A stretch of 53,202 nucleotides of DNA from Fibrobacterota bacterium (GTDB lineage: Bacteria; Fibrobacterota; Fibrobacteria; UBA5070). Positions 1 through 8,238 of this stretch are shown here, one piece after another. Location: assembly GCA_029557215.1 (NCBI GenBank), contig JAKPQQ010000150.1, positions 1 through 53,202 of the forward strand, read 5' to 3'. The translations under genes were made by a program, and so were the position numbers. Numbering within the stretch: the first letter of the stretch is position 1; every line of letters starts with the position of its first letter. The notes under the pieces were generated by a model, which saw only the letters and a program-made list of their open reading frames with translations, was not told the DNA's origin and searched no databases.

Positions 1-263
1 TCCCCGGCGGGCCAAGGACCCTCATGCCGGGTGGCTTCGATACAACCCGCCACCATTGTATGCCTGGGGGCGGGCCACTCAGCCACCGGCGACGAGTGAC
101 CATGCGACCTGTAGAACCGTAGCGCCAAAGAATCCCGCCGCTGGCTGAGTGGCCGCCGTAGGCGGTTGTATCGAAGCCAGCGGCCACTTTGGAATCCCCG
201 ACAGTTTTCGGCGGCTCGCGCCGCGGGTCAGCGGGCTCCCATTCCGCGATGGCGGAATGGGAG
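1..263 (-). repeat. R1 palindromic mosaic repeat, copy 1 (inverted, cut by window edge)
   Basis: No gene is seen in 1-278. Bases 1-31 match, in reverse complement, the end module of the repeats near 8,420 and 10,765, and 187-235 match their other end module, GACCCGCGGCG followed by GAGCCGCCGAAAAC. Between them lie two nested inverted repeats: 32-51 pairs with 161-179 and 69-85 pairs with 142-157. A further hairpin, 236-263 (12-bp arms around GATG), ends 15 bp from the stop of the next minus-strand gene and may also act as its terminator. The same arrangement, with different stem sequences, occurs at 8,239-8,560 and 10,575-10,850. Confidence 0.7.
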
Positions 264-278
264 GGCTTGGGGATTCGT

Positions 279-635
279 TTATTTGGTCGAGTCGGGTTCG
301 AGCCGATATACGTCGCCGGTGACTTTGAATCCGGCTCGGCCATAGATGTATGGAATAAGCCAGAATTTATTCGTGATCCGGGCATTTTCCATGTAGTCGC
401 CGCCAACCGACGAGACAGCATTGCTGATCGCCTTGTCGATTTGAGACTGACCTGTTGGGAACATGATAATGATGCTCTTGATGTCTTCTCCCTCGACACC
501 TGTTTGCACCAAGACCTTCTTTTTCTGCGAAAACTCGATATTCTTGGTCGCCGCAACAGACAAGTTGCCAATTTGCGCCGAACAGCCGAACGACATGATG
601 GAGATCAGGCAGAGCGCAAGGAGAGATTTTCTCAT
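279..635 (-). CDS. Small predicted lipoprotein
   Basis: The product is 118 aa. I chose the ATG at 633-635 because it begins a signal peptide (MRKSLLALCLISIMSFGC) with a lipobox-like end at the Cys; a longer frame adds 23 residues with no signal features. The mature part is about 100 residues, mixed in charge, with a hydrophobic stretch FWLIPYIYG near residues 85-95. I do not recognise the family. It begins with the same MRKSLL motif as the next lipoprotein upstream (789-1304), so the two may share an origin or an export route. The composition is AT-richer than the core genes of this window. Function unknown. Confidence 0.65.
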   Translation of the reverse strand: MRKSLLALCLISIMSFGCSAQIGNLSVAATKNIEFSQKKKVLVQTGVEGEDIKSIIIMFPTGQSQIDKAISNAVSSVGGDYMENARITNKFWLIPYIYGRAGFKVTGDVYRLEPDSTK

Positions 636-788
636 TTCAGGTTCCGTTTGGGTTGAAAGGTGTGTTGTGTTTGTAAAAATGATCCACCCAGAAAGGATGT
701 GCATACGAGTTCCATACAGAGCATCGACTCGAGCTTGCTCATAGGGGATCCAATCTAGAAAGGAAGGAGCGGCAAAGGCGCTCGCCGG

Positions 789-1304
789 TTATTTTGCATC
801 CGTTGGTGGTGCGATCTTGTATTTCTTCCGGACTTCGGCAGAAACGATTGCCGCGTCGTAATAGAATTGAGCAGGTTTTTCGTTGGTGCATGTGATGGTG
901 TAGGATATCATTGGGACGTCGTAAGATATGGTATTCCCGGGGGTGACCGTCGTCGTGCTCTGGCTGCCTTCGTTCTTGCTGCCAGCGACGGAATCCTTGG
1001 TCACGGATGTCGTTTTGGTGGTTATGGTGGATGGCTCGGCCCTTGTTCTCTTCTCGAGATGCGATTCATCCCGAAGAATCGTAAAATACCGGAAATTTCC
1101 CTTGCTCGCCAACTCGGCAGAACGCAACAACGCAAAATCCCTGGCCCGCTCCTCACTGGTCTGCCCGTCCCCATCGAAATTGACCCTGAAGCTCGATTCG
1201 TTGAGCTGCAGGGAAGAATACCCTGTATTCATCCCTTTTGCAGTGTAACTCGTGGCGCAACCAACGGCAAGGAGCGAAAAAAGAGAGAGGAGCGATTTAC
1301 GCAT
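789..1304 (-). CDS. Lipoprotein, CC0125/CC1285-like
   Basis: The product is 171 aa, with signal peptide MRKSLLSLFSLLAVGC and a clear lipobox (AVGC). The mature N-terminus (SYTAKGMNTGYSSLQL, then FRVNFDGDG, then a segment rich in Arg, Asp and Ala with RSAELA) matches my recollection of the CC0125/CC1285 family: a small beta-strand domain around a conserved G-Y-S, followed by an alpha helix. Residues 90-125 form a Thr/Ser-rich low-complexity segment. The biochemical role of the family is unknown to me. A decayed copy of its 5' end lies at 2,791-2,900, on the far side of the RDD gene. Confidence 0.6.
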   Translation of the reverse strand: MRKSLLSLFSLLAVGCATSYTAKGMNTGYSSLQLNESSFRVNFDGDGQTSEERARDFALLRSAELASKGNFRYFTILRDESHLEKRTRAEPSTITTKTTSVTKDSVAGSKNEGSQSTTTVTPGNTISYDVPMISYTITCTNEKPAQFYYDAAIVSAEVRKKYKIAPPTDAK

Positions 1305-1360
1305 TCAAAGAGCCTTTTGTTTTGGGGGTGTTGTTGTAGTGCGTGATGGTCAAACAGGGA

Positions 1361-2755
1361 TCATTTGACGTTGAATGTATTGGTCACCGTGGAGCTCCAG
1401 ATTCCGAGATTGTAACCGCCAACAAGGACCACGCGGATGATTTGATTCCCTGATTCGATGTCTTGATCCTGCTTGATGATTTCGGCAACTTTCTTCGCAA
1501 AGGTGCTATCCATGGATTGGATCGATTTGACGCGAATTTTTGCCACAAAGTGGTTCCGTGTCGTTGATTCTCCGTTAAACGAGGTGGTTGTGGTTGAGCC
1601 CGTGCTTGTTACAACAGCGTACACGTCGGGTAAATTGCTGATTTTCTGGTATGTTTCTGGAAGTTCAACCCTGGAGTTCGCAATTGCCAAACCGACAATC
1701 GCGATGAAGATCACTGTGCAGATCGACAAAGATACACCGATGTTGGTGCGCCCTGTTGTCTCGTATGTACCATCGGCGCTATCGTTTTGTAACACGATCG
1801 TTTTGCCGATGATGTCATGGATCAGTTGCTTGCTTCTTCGATTGAAGATCAAGAGGTAGAGATTGGCAAGTGGGACACTCAAAAGCACGCCTCCGATGAT
1901 TCCAGCCAATGCGATCGACCAAACATTCAGGGGCAGAATCAGATGGTTGAACATGAGTGGAGGGGCGATCACGGCGTAGCGAAGCAACGATTGCTTGATG
2001 CTGATGTAATCGCCAAAGTGGTTGACCACTTTGATCTTCAACAGCCGCTTGCCAAACGTCTGGCCTCCCTGAGCCTCGCTGTTGAAGTAAGCAAAATAGC
2101 TACCAGAAATGACAAGCCCGATCAGACGCCCAAGGATATCTTTGTCCCAAAACAGATGGCCAATCAAAACGCCAATAAATGCCCCAAGAACGGCAAGAAT
2201 AACCGTATCGATGAACAGGGCAACAAGCCGCCGCCAAAATGGAGCATAGACCACCAATTTTGAGGCATCCTCATCATCTTGGTATGATTCGATTCGATCT
2301 TCAAAGGTGTCATCGGTCATCGGGAGCTTCTTGTGGAAGGAGTGATTTGGGTCAAGTTGCGGTTCAATTTGTTCGATATATTTCCCAAAATGAGTCTTGA
2401 TGTCTTGTGCCGCGTCTTTTAGGGATGTATCCAACTTGAGTTGGCTGTATCTTTTGTAATTGCCGTCACCAAGGATGTCATTCAAACGATAACTTGTGAT
2501 TTCGCCATCGTCGCTTGTCTTCTGCAATGTAATGGTTATCCCATCGAAAAGATCATAATGATGATTGCAAAACCTGAAACAAATCGTAGCTTGCGCCTTC
2601 CCCTGGGTTCGGGCTACAGAGAATTGATAGGATCCAATCGATTCTTCGATCTGCCTAGATTTCAGCTTGAATCCATACTGCTCAAGATAGGGCATGACAA
2701 ATGCGTCGAAATTCTCATCAAACGACTTAACGGTTTCCTCGATGTCGTAACTCAT
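1361..2755 (-). CDS. RDD-family membrane protein with N- and C-terminal soluble domains
   Basis: The product is 464 aa. Residues 1-165 are soluble and unrecognised. Residues 170-320 form an RDD domain: the opening FWRRLVALFIDTVIL has the Arg and Asp that name the family, followed by membrane segments and a GKRLLKIKVV loop. Another membrane helix follows near 345-365, and the last 100 residues (with a TSTGSTTTT stretch) are soluble. RDD proteins are small integral membrane proteins of mostly unknown role; some have been linked to ion transport. The gene is accessory in composition and sits between a lipoprotein gene and a fragment of a similar gene. The exact role is not inferable. Confidence 0.75.
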   Translation of the reverse strand: MSYDIEETVKSFDENFDAFVMPYLEQYGFKLKSRQIEESIGSYQFSVARTQGKAQATICFRFCNHHYDLFDGITITLQKTSDDGEITSYRLNDILGDGNYKRYSQLKLDTSLKDAAQDIKTHFGKYIEQIEPQLDPNHSFHKKLPMTDDTFEDRIESYQDDEDASKLVVYAPFWRRLVALFIDTVILAVLGAFIGVLIGHLFWDKDILGRLIGLVISGSYFAYFNSEAQGGQTFGKRLLKIKVVNHFGDYISIKQSLLRYAVIAPPLMFNHLILPLNVWSIALAGIIGGVLLSVPLANLYLLIFNRRSKQLIHDIIGKTIVLQNDSADGTYETTGRTNIGVSLSICTVIFIAIVGLAIANSRVELPETYQKISNLPDVYAVVTSTGSTTTTSFNGESTTRNHFVAKIRVKSIQSMDSTFAKKVAEIIKQDQDIESGNQIIRVVLVGGYNLGIWSSTVTNTFNVK

Positions 2756-2790
2756 ATTCAGCCTTTCTGCACGAGAATTTTGACGCTATG

Positions 2791-2900
2791 CAGCATGGGG
2801 CGTTCCGGACTTGGAGAACACAACAAGCCATGGACGAATACCTTGTGCCGATTTCTTTCGTCTTGTAACTTGCGGCGCAGCCAACGACAAGGAACCGTTT
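2791..2900 (-). pseudogene. Remnant of a CC0125-like lipoprotein gene
   Basis: Read on the minus strand from about 2,893, the frame gives FLVVGCAASYKTKEIGTRYSS. This aligns with LLAVGCATSYTAKGMNTGYSS of the lipoprotein at 789-1304. After YSS the reading becomes unrelated (MACCVLQVR). The DNA is also alike upstream of each: TGTTGTTGT-type sequence lies near 2,910-2,925 and near 1,327-1,336. No start codon with a full signal peptide is present. I read it as the 5' fragment of a duplicated and decayed lipoprotein gene. Confidence 0.6.
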
Positions 2901-2933
2901 GTCCTGGGAGTGTTGTTGTGGTATGGAGAGTTT

Positions 2934-3773
2934 TCAATTGTGACGCAATACTGAGAATCTTGGTGGGAAATCGGTGAAAGTGGATATGACTTTCCCTCTG
3001 ATATTTCCGAACGGGATGGCGCCAAAGTTCCGTGAGTCAAGCGAGGCATATCTGTTGTCGCCAAGCACAAAAACCGTATTTTCACCAACGACGGCGGTGA
3101 AATTCGCATAGTCCTCGTATGGGCGCACTGGTGGAGGCGCATTGGACTTATAGTTTGCGTAAGGCTCGACTTTGAGTGTGCCGTTAACGCGTAATTCGTT
3201 ATATTCAAGTTCAACGGTATCGCCAGGCAAGCCTACAACTCTTTTGACGAATCTGATTGAGGTGTCTTCTGGGTACGTGAAAATAATGATATCCCCATGT
3301 TTAGGTGCGGAATCTCGGTAGGCGATTGAATTCACCATGAATTTCTGACCTTGCTGAAGGGTTGGCTCCATCCCGCCAGCAGGTACGCGATATCCATCTA
3401 AAGTCTTGTATTGTTCTATCAACCCGTGTGTTGAAAGCGAAAATATCACCGCAAATGATAGTGATATCCATTTTTTGCGAAATCTAATTAGCTCGCACCC
3501 TTCGCCAAAAACAGCAGTGGCGAGGTAGATCAATCCAACCAGATGGAAAACACCCCAAGCTACCAACAACACGGAATACGAACCAACCAGCGTATTGTCG
3601 TCAGAAGTGAAGCGAGGCAGAAGAATTAAGCGTGTAATATCTATCGCCACAAACACGGCGTACTGAAGCGCCGCTAATTTTAGCTTGCGTAAAATGAAAA
3701 ACCCAAGCCCCGGGCAGATAACATTTGCGACGCCCAGCAGAATCGTTGTTTGGATTTTATTGGCGTTTGCCAT
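2934..3773 (-). CDS. Signal peptidase I-like protein lacking the catalytic Ser
   Basis: The product is 279 aa. The first 120 residues hold about four hydrophobic segments; the S26 fold follows. Box B normally reads S-x-S-M-x-P-T-L with the second Ser as nucleophile; here residues 130-139 are VPAGGMEPTL, so the nucleophile position is Gly134 (codon GGG). The general-base region is intact (RFVKRVVGLPGD, Lys177), as is box E (GDNRYASLDSRNFG, 238-251). Type I signal peptidases cut secretory signal peptides at the outer face of the inner membrane. With Ser replaced this copy is probably inactive, altered in mechanism, or a binding protein. It lies in an accessory block, so the housekeeping LepB is probably elsewhere. 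Confidence 0.8.
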   Translation of the reverse strand: MANANKIQTTILLGVANVICPGLGFFILRKLKLAALQYAVFVAIDITRLILLPRFTSDDNTLVGSYSVLLVAWGVFHLVGLIYLATAVFGEGCELIRFRKKWISLSFAVIFSLSTHGLIEQYKTLDGYRVPAGGMEPTLQQGQKFMVNSIAYRDSAPKHGDIIIFTYPEDTSIRFVKRVVGLPGDTVELEYNELRVNGTLKVEPYANYKSNAPPPVRPYEDYANFTAVVGENTVFVLGDNRYASLDSRNFGAIPFGNIRGKVISTFTDFPPRFSVLRHN

Positions 3774-3851
3774 TCTCGTAAAATCTCCATTTGTGCGTCG
3801 AAGAAGCTAATGACTACTTATTGGGCTCTGTTCGCGGTGTATGGGGGCTGT

Positions 3852-3883
3852 GCACACCCCGCCCTCAACGCAGCGGGGTGCGC
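3852..3883 (-). terminator. GC-rich hairpin downstream of the HsdR-like gene
   Basis: Arms 3852-3862 (GCACACCCCGC) and 3873-3883 (GCGGGGTGCGC) pair at 10 of 11 positions around a 10-base loop. The hairpin starts 11 bp after the stop of the minus-strand gene at 3895. No T-tract follows, so intrinsic termination is only a possibility. Confidence 0.35.
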
Positions 3884-3894
3884 TTGTCTCTTGG

Positions 3895-5127
3895 CTATTC
3901 CGCGTTTTTTCGCTCGTTTATCAATTTTGTGATCGTTGCCGCAAACAGCTTATTCAGCTGCTGCAAGTCTTCGGGGCTTGAGATTCCAACTCTTGCTTCA
4001 GCAAAGGCGCCAGAATCGAGCAAGGAGTAGCCCTCGGGGAGCAATTGCTCGGCGACGGACTTTTCGAGTTGAAATCCAACCCATGGTTTTTTTGCTTCGA
4101 TGACAACTCGCGCGACCCACCACGCAGGCTTGTTCACATAGATTCCAAAATACCCTGTTGTATCTTTGTAAGAGAGTTCGATTGGGACATCTTTTCTGAG
4201 AGTCGCATCATAGATCGACATCTTGCTGAATTCGCTTGAATCAAATAAAGCCTTGGCGATCTCAAAACACTTCAGTTCTTTTTCTGTCGTTTGAATCGGT
4301 TTGACTGTGTCTGTGCCTTCAGCTTCGATTTGCGATTTCTCAGGCTTGATTTCTTGCTGTGCCGGCTGCGAGATGGGGCTGTTTGCCGCCTCGGATTCCA
4401 TTGCGGAAAGCGACCTTCGGACGATTTCGCGGATGACCCTGGTTATTGCGGCCTTTGCGATCGGACGGAATCGATCCACGACATTTGCATTGACGATCCC
4501 GTCGTACATCTTTTCGGATTTCAAAATCCATCGGATCAGATTTTCGGATGGATCTCTATCCTTGAGATCAAGTTCGTCACGCAAAAAGTTCGCGATGCTT
4601 GCGGTATACTTTAGCTCCGTGGCGTAATCCCGAATCGCTTCTGGAGAGAAAACGCTTTTCCCGAATCGGGACATGACTTCGAGACCCTGGTCAGCCGCCT
4701 CAAATTTCGCAACATGAAACGGAAGCGAATCCATCACATTCGGATCCCCTGTATCCGTGAAAAAACGCCATTCGATCCCGTTGGTCAAAATCCCAAGGGT
4801 TACGGTTTTTGTTGAGTTGAAATATCGCGCCAACTGGCCTTCGTGCCCGTCGAGATTTGTCTCTACGGATTTCACTTCAAAATAGATTTTGGGGATCCCA
4901 TTCAGCGTGATGGCCAAATCCACTTTCTCTTTTTGCTCAGCCTTTTTGATCGCAAAATCCGCTTCATACTCCGGGCAAACTTCGGTCGGACTCCAAATGT
5001 CATACCCCAAGGCATCAAGCATTGGAAGAATAAGCGCTTGTTTCGTTGCCTCTTCACCGCGCCCTTTGAGCGAAGGGCTTCTTCCAAGAATTTGCTCGGC
5101 GACACTCTTGAGTTTTTCGAGGGACAT
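3895..5127 (-). CDS. Stand-alone HsdR N-terminal-type nuclease domain protein
   Basis: The product is 410 aa. Residues 1-150 match the N-terminal domain of type I restriction R subunits: GYDIWSPTEV, then VDLAITLNG and YFEVKS, giving the PD-(D/E)xK-type residues Asp70, Glu84 and Lys86. No helicase domain follows. Residues 250-280 form a polar linker, and the last 130 residues are an unrecognised alpha/beta domain. No hsdM or hsdS lies nearby, so it is not part of a full type I system. Such single-domain proteins occur in phages, islands and defence loci. AAAGGA lies 7 bp before the ATG. Neighbours on the same strand are the SPase-like gene downstream and DUF3800/DUF6236 genes upstream. Confidence 0.75.
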   Translation of the reverse strand: MSLEKLKSVAEQILGRSPSLKGRGEEATKQALILPMLDALGYDIWSPTEVCPEYEADFAIKKAEQKEKVDLAITLNGIPKIYFEVKSVETNLDGHEGQLARYFNSTKTVTLGILTNGIEWRFFTDTGDPNVMDSLPFHVAKFEAADQGLEVMSRFGKSVFSPEAIRDYATELKYTASIANFLRDELDLKDRDPSENLIRWILKSEKMYDGIVNANVVDRFRPIAKAAITRVIREIVRRSLSAMESEAANSPISQPAQQEIKPEKSQIEAEGTDTVKPIQTTEKELKCFEIAKALFDSSEFSKMSIYDATLRKDVPIELSYKDTTGYFGIYVNKPAWWVARVVIEAKKPWVGFQLEKSVAEQLLPEGYSLLDSGAFAEARVGISSPEDLQQLNKLFAATITKLINERKNAE

Positions 5128-5259
5128 CGTATTCCTTTCGGGAGTATTGAGGGAACGTTTACGCAGATGTGAATTTGGCGGCTTGCATCGAAACGCTTAG
5201 TGGGTCTTTTCGGTGCTAGATCATTGGAACTTTGGCTTTCCTGCGATGATGCGGCTTGC

Positions 5260-5340
5260 TAACACATTTATTAATGTTGTCGCGCCAGCGACAGAAGACC
5301 GAGTTGATCGGCGCGATCAACATTGAATAATTTTGTTAGG
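5260..5340 (-). repeat. attC-like imperfect hairpin with two extrahelical bases
   Basis: The 306-bp gap 5128-5433 has no gene but holds this structure. Arms 5260-5287 and 5311-5340 pair almost throughout: outer boxes CTAACA and TGTTAG, a short mismatched spacer, then a long stem ending in TCGCGCC/GGCGCGA. Read on the minus strand, the 5' arm has two extra unpaired bases. The loop is 23 nt. Box, spacer, box, bulged bases and variable loop are the layout of an integron attC site, and the position 3' of the DUF3800 gene fits a cassette. The core boxes deviate by one or two bases from the GTTRRRY/RYYYAAC consensus, and no integrase is in the window. Confidence 0.5.
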
Positions 5341-5433
5341 GACGGTCGATTGTTCATTCATAGAACTCCGTTAAGGTTGTTTCGCTAGTATCCGCAAGAT
5401 ATCATTCTGAACAACCTCAAAGAAACGAATAAT

Positions 5434-6606
5434 TCATGTGACAATAATATCATCCGAATTGATTGTGCTGAGCGAGAATATCTTTACAGCATTATTTTCA
5501 AATCCAACATTCGGTGCAGCATACTGAATTATCCCGAGTTTTTGAAAGAGATGGTCAGCCAATGCATCTTTATGATTGAGTTTTCCGGGTCTTTCATTTA
5601 ACTTCCTGTTCAATGAGGCTGCAAAAAGGTCGGCGGACTGGATGAGATGATTACCTTTTGAATCTACGGGCTCAAAACTTTCGCACCGAAGTCTATTTTC
5701 AACATCATTGATTTCCGAATGCAAAAGGGTCTTTATTGTTGACAGTCGAAGTTTATCGGCTTCAGGATTTTCTGAATCGAAGCTGACCTCTATTCTTCGA
5801 GGAAGCTTTGCATTCCCCGTAGAATTTTCATGGAGGATTCCTTCTCTAAGCAAAAAAAGCGAAAGATGGAAAAGTGCATTGTGAGTATTTTTAATTCCAG
5901 ATTTTTTAACAATGGCAGCCTTAAATGAAAGTGTATGATTATCCGTTAAGAGCAGATCGATAAATGCTTTATATTCCTCAAGCTGATTGGGGCTAAGTTC
6001 AGCGAAATGAAATTCATGGTTTATTTTGGATTCTGTTTTCCATGCGCGAATTCTTTGGATAGTCTGAATTTCAGATCTAGCATCTGCAAACCATAGGCTA
6101 CCAATAATCAGATATTCGCCGCTAGTTTTTCCCGATTCATCTGCAAAAACTGAGAATACAGGAAATGATGCTTGCATGTCAAGCATTTCACTTCGCTTCT
6201 CTTCACTTAAGACGCCCCTTCTCTTTTTAATGGTGTCGTCAGCTTCAAACAAATGAAATTCGTTTTGGATTTTGGCGCGCATTCTAGTTAGCGTCATCGG
6301 CCTTGTGATTTTTAAAAACTCTTCAAAATTCACGCCTTGATTTGATGACAAATTTTCAGACTCGAAGGTGGTCCAATAATCTTTATATAGCTCAATTTCA
6401 TTGTTGCGTGCCTTTGTATTGAGCTTCAATACCAACGCAACTCTTTCGCTAACGGATTCTGCTTTCCCAGAGTACAGAGACTGAAGCAAAGCATGTTTCG
6501 CAATTTTCGAGCGTTCTTCCTTTTTCCGACGTTTTTCGGCATTTGAATTTGCAGCACCATTTTCATGATCCAATTCATCTTCTGCCACATTGGTTTCATC
6601 AATCAT
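5434..6606 (-). CDS. DUF3800 domain protein (predicted RNase H-like nuclease)
   Basis: The product is 390 aa. Residues 1-145 are a charged, largely helical extension unknown to me. The DUF3800 domain runs from about 150 to 365: FSVFADESGK at 151-160 gives the acidic strand (Asp156, Glu157), and QSADLFAASLNRK at 323-335 gives the conserved C-terminal Asp (326). The family has an RNase H-like fold with predicted metal-dependent nuclease activity and is common in phages and defence islands. The gene is AT-rich. It is 62 bp downstream of the DUF6236-like gene on the same strand, so the two are probably co-transcribed, and it is followed by an attC-like hairpin. Confidence 0.75.
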   Translation of the reverse strand: MIDETNVAEDELDHENGAANSNAEKRRKKEERSKIAKHALLQSLYSGKAESVSERVALVLKLNTKARNNEIELYKDYWTTFESENLSSNQGVNFEEFLKITRPMTLTRMRAKIQNEFHLFEADDTIKKRRGVLSEEKRSEMLDMQASFPVFSVFADESGKTSGEYLIIGSLWFADARSEIQTIQRIRAWKTESKINHEFHFAELSPNQLEEYKAFIDLLLTDNHTLSFKAAIVKKSGIKNTHNALFHLSLFLLREGILHENSTGNAKLPRRIEVSFDSENPEADKLRLSTIKTLLHSEINDVENRLRCESFEPVDSKGNHLIQSADLFAASLNRKLNERPGKLNHKDALADHLFQKLGIIQYAAPNVGFENNAVKIFSLSTINSDDIIVT

Positions 6607-6668
6607 TCGTTAGTCCATTTCAAAAAATTGCGCACCAGATATCTCGAAAATACCGAAATCGCTGATTA

Positions 6669-7733
6669 TCAGTCATTTACAAACTCTTCAAACAATCGAT
6701 CATATTTTGAAATCGAATAACTTACTCCGCTTGCTGTCCGAGTATACCCATTTAGCTTGTGCAAATAATTCGCACAATTTCCTTGCCAGAGTTTTCGGAC
6801 GCTTTTGCTTGCATCTGCAATTGATGAAACTGCGCCGATAAAACAACTCTTTCCAATCGCATTCAAATCAAATGGCGCAGCGCCAAAAATCCCAATTGCT
6901 GATAACGTGGTGGGTATTCCAACGGACAACAGAGAAAGTGGCAACTCACTCAATGCAACTTTTAAAGATTTCGCTATGGTGGCTTGGCTCTTTTCTAAAT
7001 CAGAAATAAATTCATCCGCATATTCTTTGGCAAACTTTGGATCTTCGATCTTTGATAATCTCTCGGAGAATTCTGTTATACATCGACGAAAATTCGCCCT
7101 AGCTTGGCCAGTGCGATTCCTGAATTCTAAAATTTGATCAATCGTCATTATTCCGATATTATTTGGCATTACATTGGGCAGCGTAAGTGTTGCCGTCGCT
7201 TCCTCTTGCTCCAAGTTATACGTTGATTCATCAAAGTTTCCATTGTTTTGAAAATAATGCATAATAGAGTACATATCTTGATCATGCGCTAGCTTCGGAA
7301 TTCCTCTTCTGCGCGATACTGTTTCAGCAAGAAATAGCATATACAAATTGGCTACATCTTTGTTGAGTTTTAGCCACTCTGATGATGTGGCTTTCCGTGA
7401 TAATGAAGCGAGGATGGGCCGAATTCTGTTATCTACTTTCTCTGGATGAAGTCTAACATATTCATCTTCAGCAGTTTCTGCACCAGCGGGAATAAAGGGG
7501 ACAGCATTCCAAAACCGTTCAAAATCTTTCGCTGTTTTATCTAAGTCAATTGGGTCAAGATAAATATTCTCTACCAACTCTGCATCAATTGCTTTTTTGA
7601 CTTCATCGGAATCTTGCGGCGAATATGATCTCGGAACAATTCGGTAGATTTTATCCCATATGCATAAGGAGGATTTCACCCAATCGTCATCAGAAAATTC
7701 AATTGTAGGATAGTAAAGGATTTTGCTTTGCAT
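6669..7733 (-). CDS. Probable DUF6236 family protein
   Basis: The product is 354 aa. The N-terminus (LYYPTIEFSDDDWVKSSLCIWDKIYRIVP) has the pattern I associate with DUF6236: YYP, then a W, then WDKI-x-RIVP. Residues 55-160 are helical, 205-255 are probably coiled coil, and about 255-300 hold a hydrophobic Gly/Ala-rich patch that could contact membrane. No catalytic motif is evident. It is the first gene of a probable operon with the DUF3800 nuclease-like protein; a sensor or effector role in defence is an inference from that pairing and from the accessory setting. The family call is from memory. Confidence 0.55.
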   Translation of the reverse strand: MQSKILYYPTIEFSDDDWVKSSLCIWDKIYRIVPRSYSPQDSDEVKKAIDAELVENIYLDPIDLDKTAKDFERFWNAVPFIPAGAETAEDEYVRLHPEKVDNRIRPILASLSRKATSSEWLKLNKDVANLYMLFLAETVSRRRGIPKLAHDQDMYSIMHYFQNNGNFDESTYNLEQEEATATLTLPNVMPNNIGIMTIDQILEFRNRTGQARANFRRCITEFSERLSKIEDPKFAKEYADEFISDLEKSQATIAKSLKVALSELPLSLLSVGIPTTLSAIGIFGAAPFDLNAIGKSCFIGAVSSIADASKSVRKLWQGNCANYLHKLNGYTRTASGVSYSISKYDRLFEEFVND

Positions 7734-7863
7734 GTTGCGCCTTATTTTTGTGAAGATATTTCGGTTGCGATATGGATTCTAGCAAAGATTTAGGGTGTTT
7801 GATAAAAGCATGAATTTCCAAAATTTGCTTCTTCCGCCCGGAGGGTCTCCCTAACCTCGTTCT

Positions 7864-8001
7864 TATGTGGAATTCCGGTTTATGCGAAGAATTTCGTGTT
7901 ATGTGGGCTTCTGGGGGCGGCGGTGGGCTGGCTTGGCCCTGCCTGCTTCTGGTTAATACGCAAAATTTCGCATTATGTCGAATTCCCGTTTTTGCGGAGG
8001 T
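7864..8001. repeat. Short direct repeats upstream of the DUF6236 operon
   Basis: The non-coding stretch 7734-8238 holds these repeats and nothing else I can name. TTATGTGGAATTCC at 7864 recurs as TTATGTCGAATTCC at 7973, and both continue with GTTT-n-TGCG-n-AG. A partial third copy (AATTTCGTGTTATGTGGG) lies near 7890, matched by AATTTCGCATTATGTCG near 7963. Spacing of the full units is 109 bp. They could be binding sites for a regulator or a recombinase. Confidence 0.55.
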
Positions 8002-8238
8002 GCGGGTGACTCTGCGGTGAGCTTGGCTCGATGCTGAGAGGCGACGAGTCGCGAGGGTGCTCTGTTTCGGGATCCCGTGTAGGAACGTGTCCACCGCTGT
8101 TGGTGCGGCGGGAGCGTAGGGGTGCCGAGCTGGAGAATCACCGAGGGTCAAGACGGCTCGCTTTGCTGGGTCTCTCCGAAAACTAGACGTTCTCCTCGCG
8201 TTTTGCCGCCCAAAAGCGGTGTCCGCGGTGGGTCAATT

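Noticed and set aside
2786..3214. 142-codon minus-strand frame across the end of the signal-peptidase gene
   Set aside because: It overlaps the conserved box E of that gene out of frame; only the lipoprotein remnant in another frame has support.
3895..5127. Complete type I restriction system
   Set aside because: There is no helicase domain in the protein and no methylase or specificity subunit in the window.
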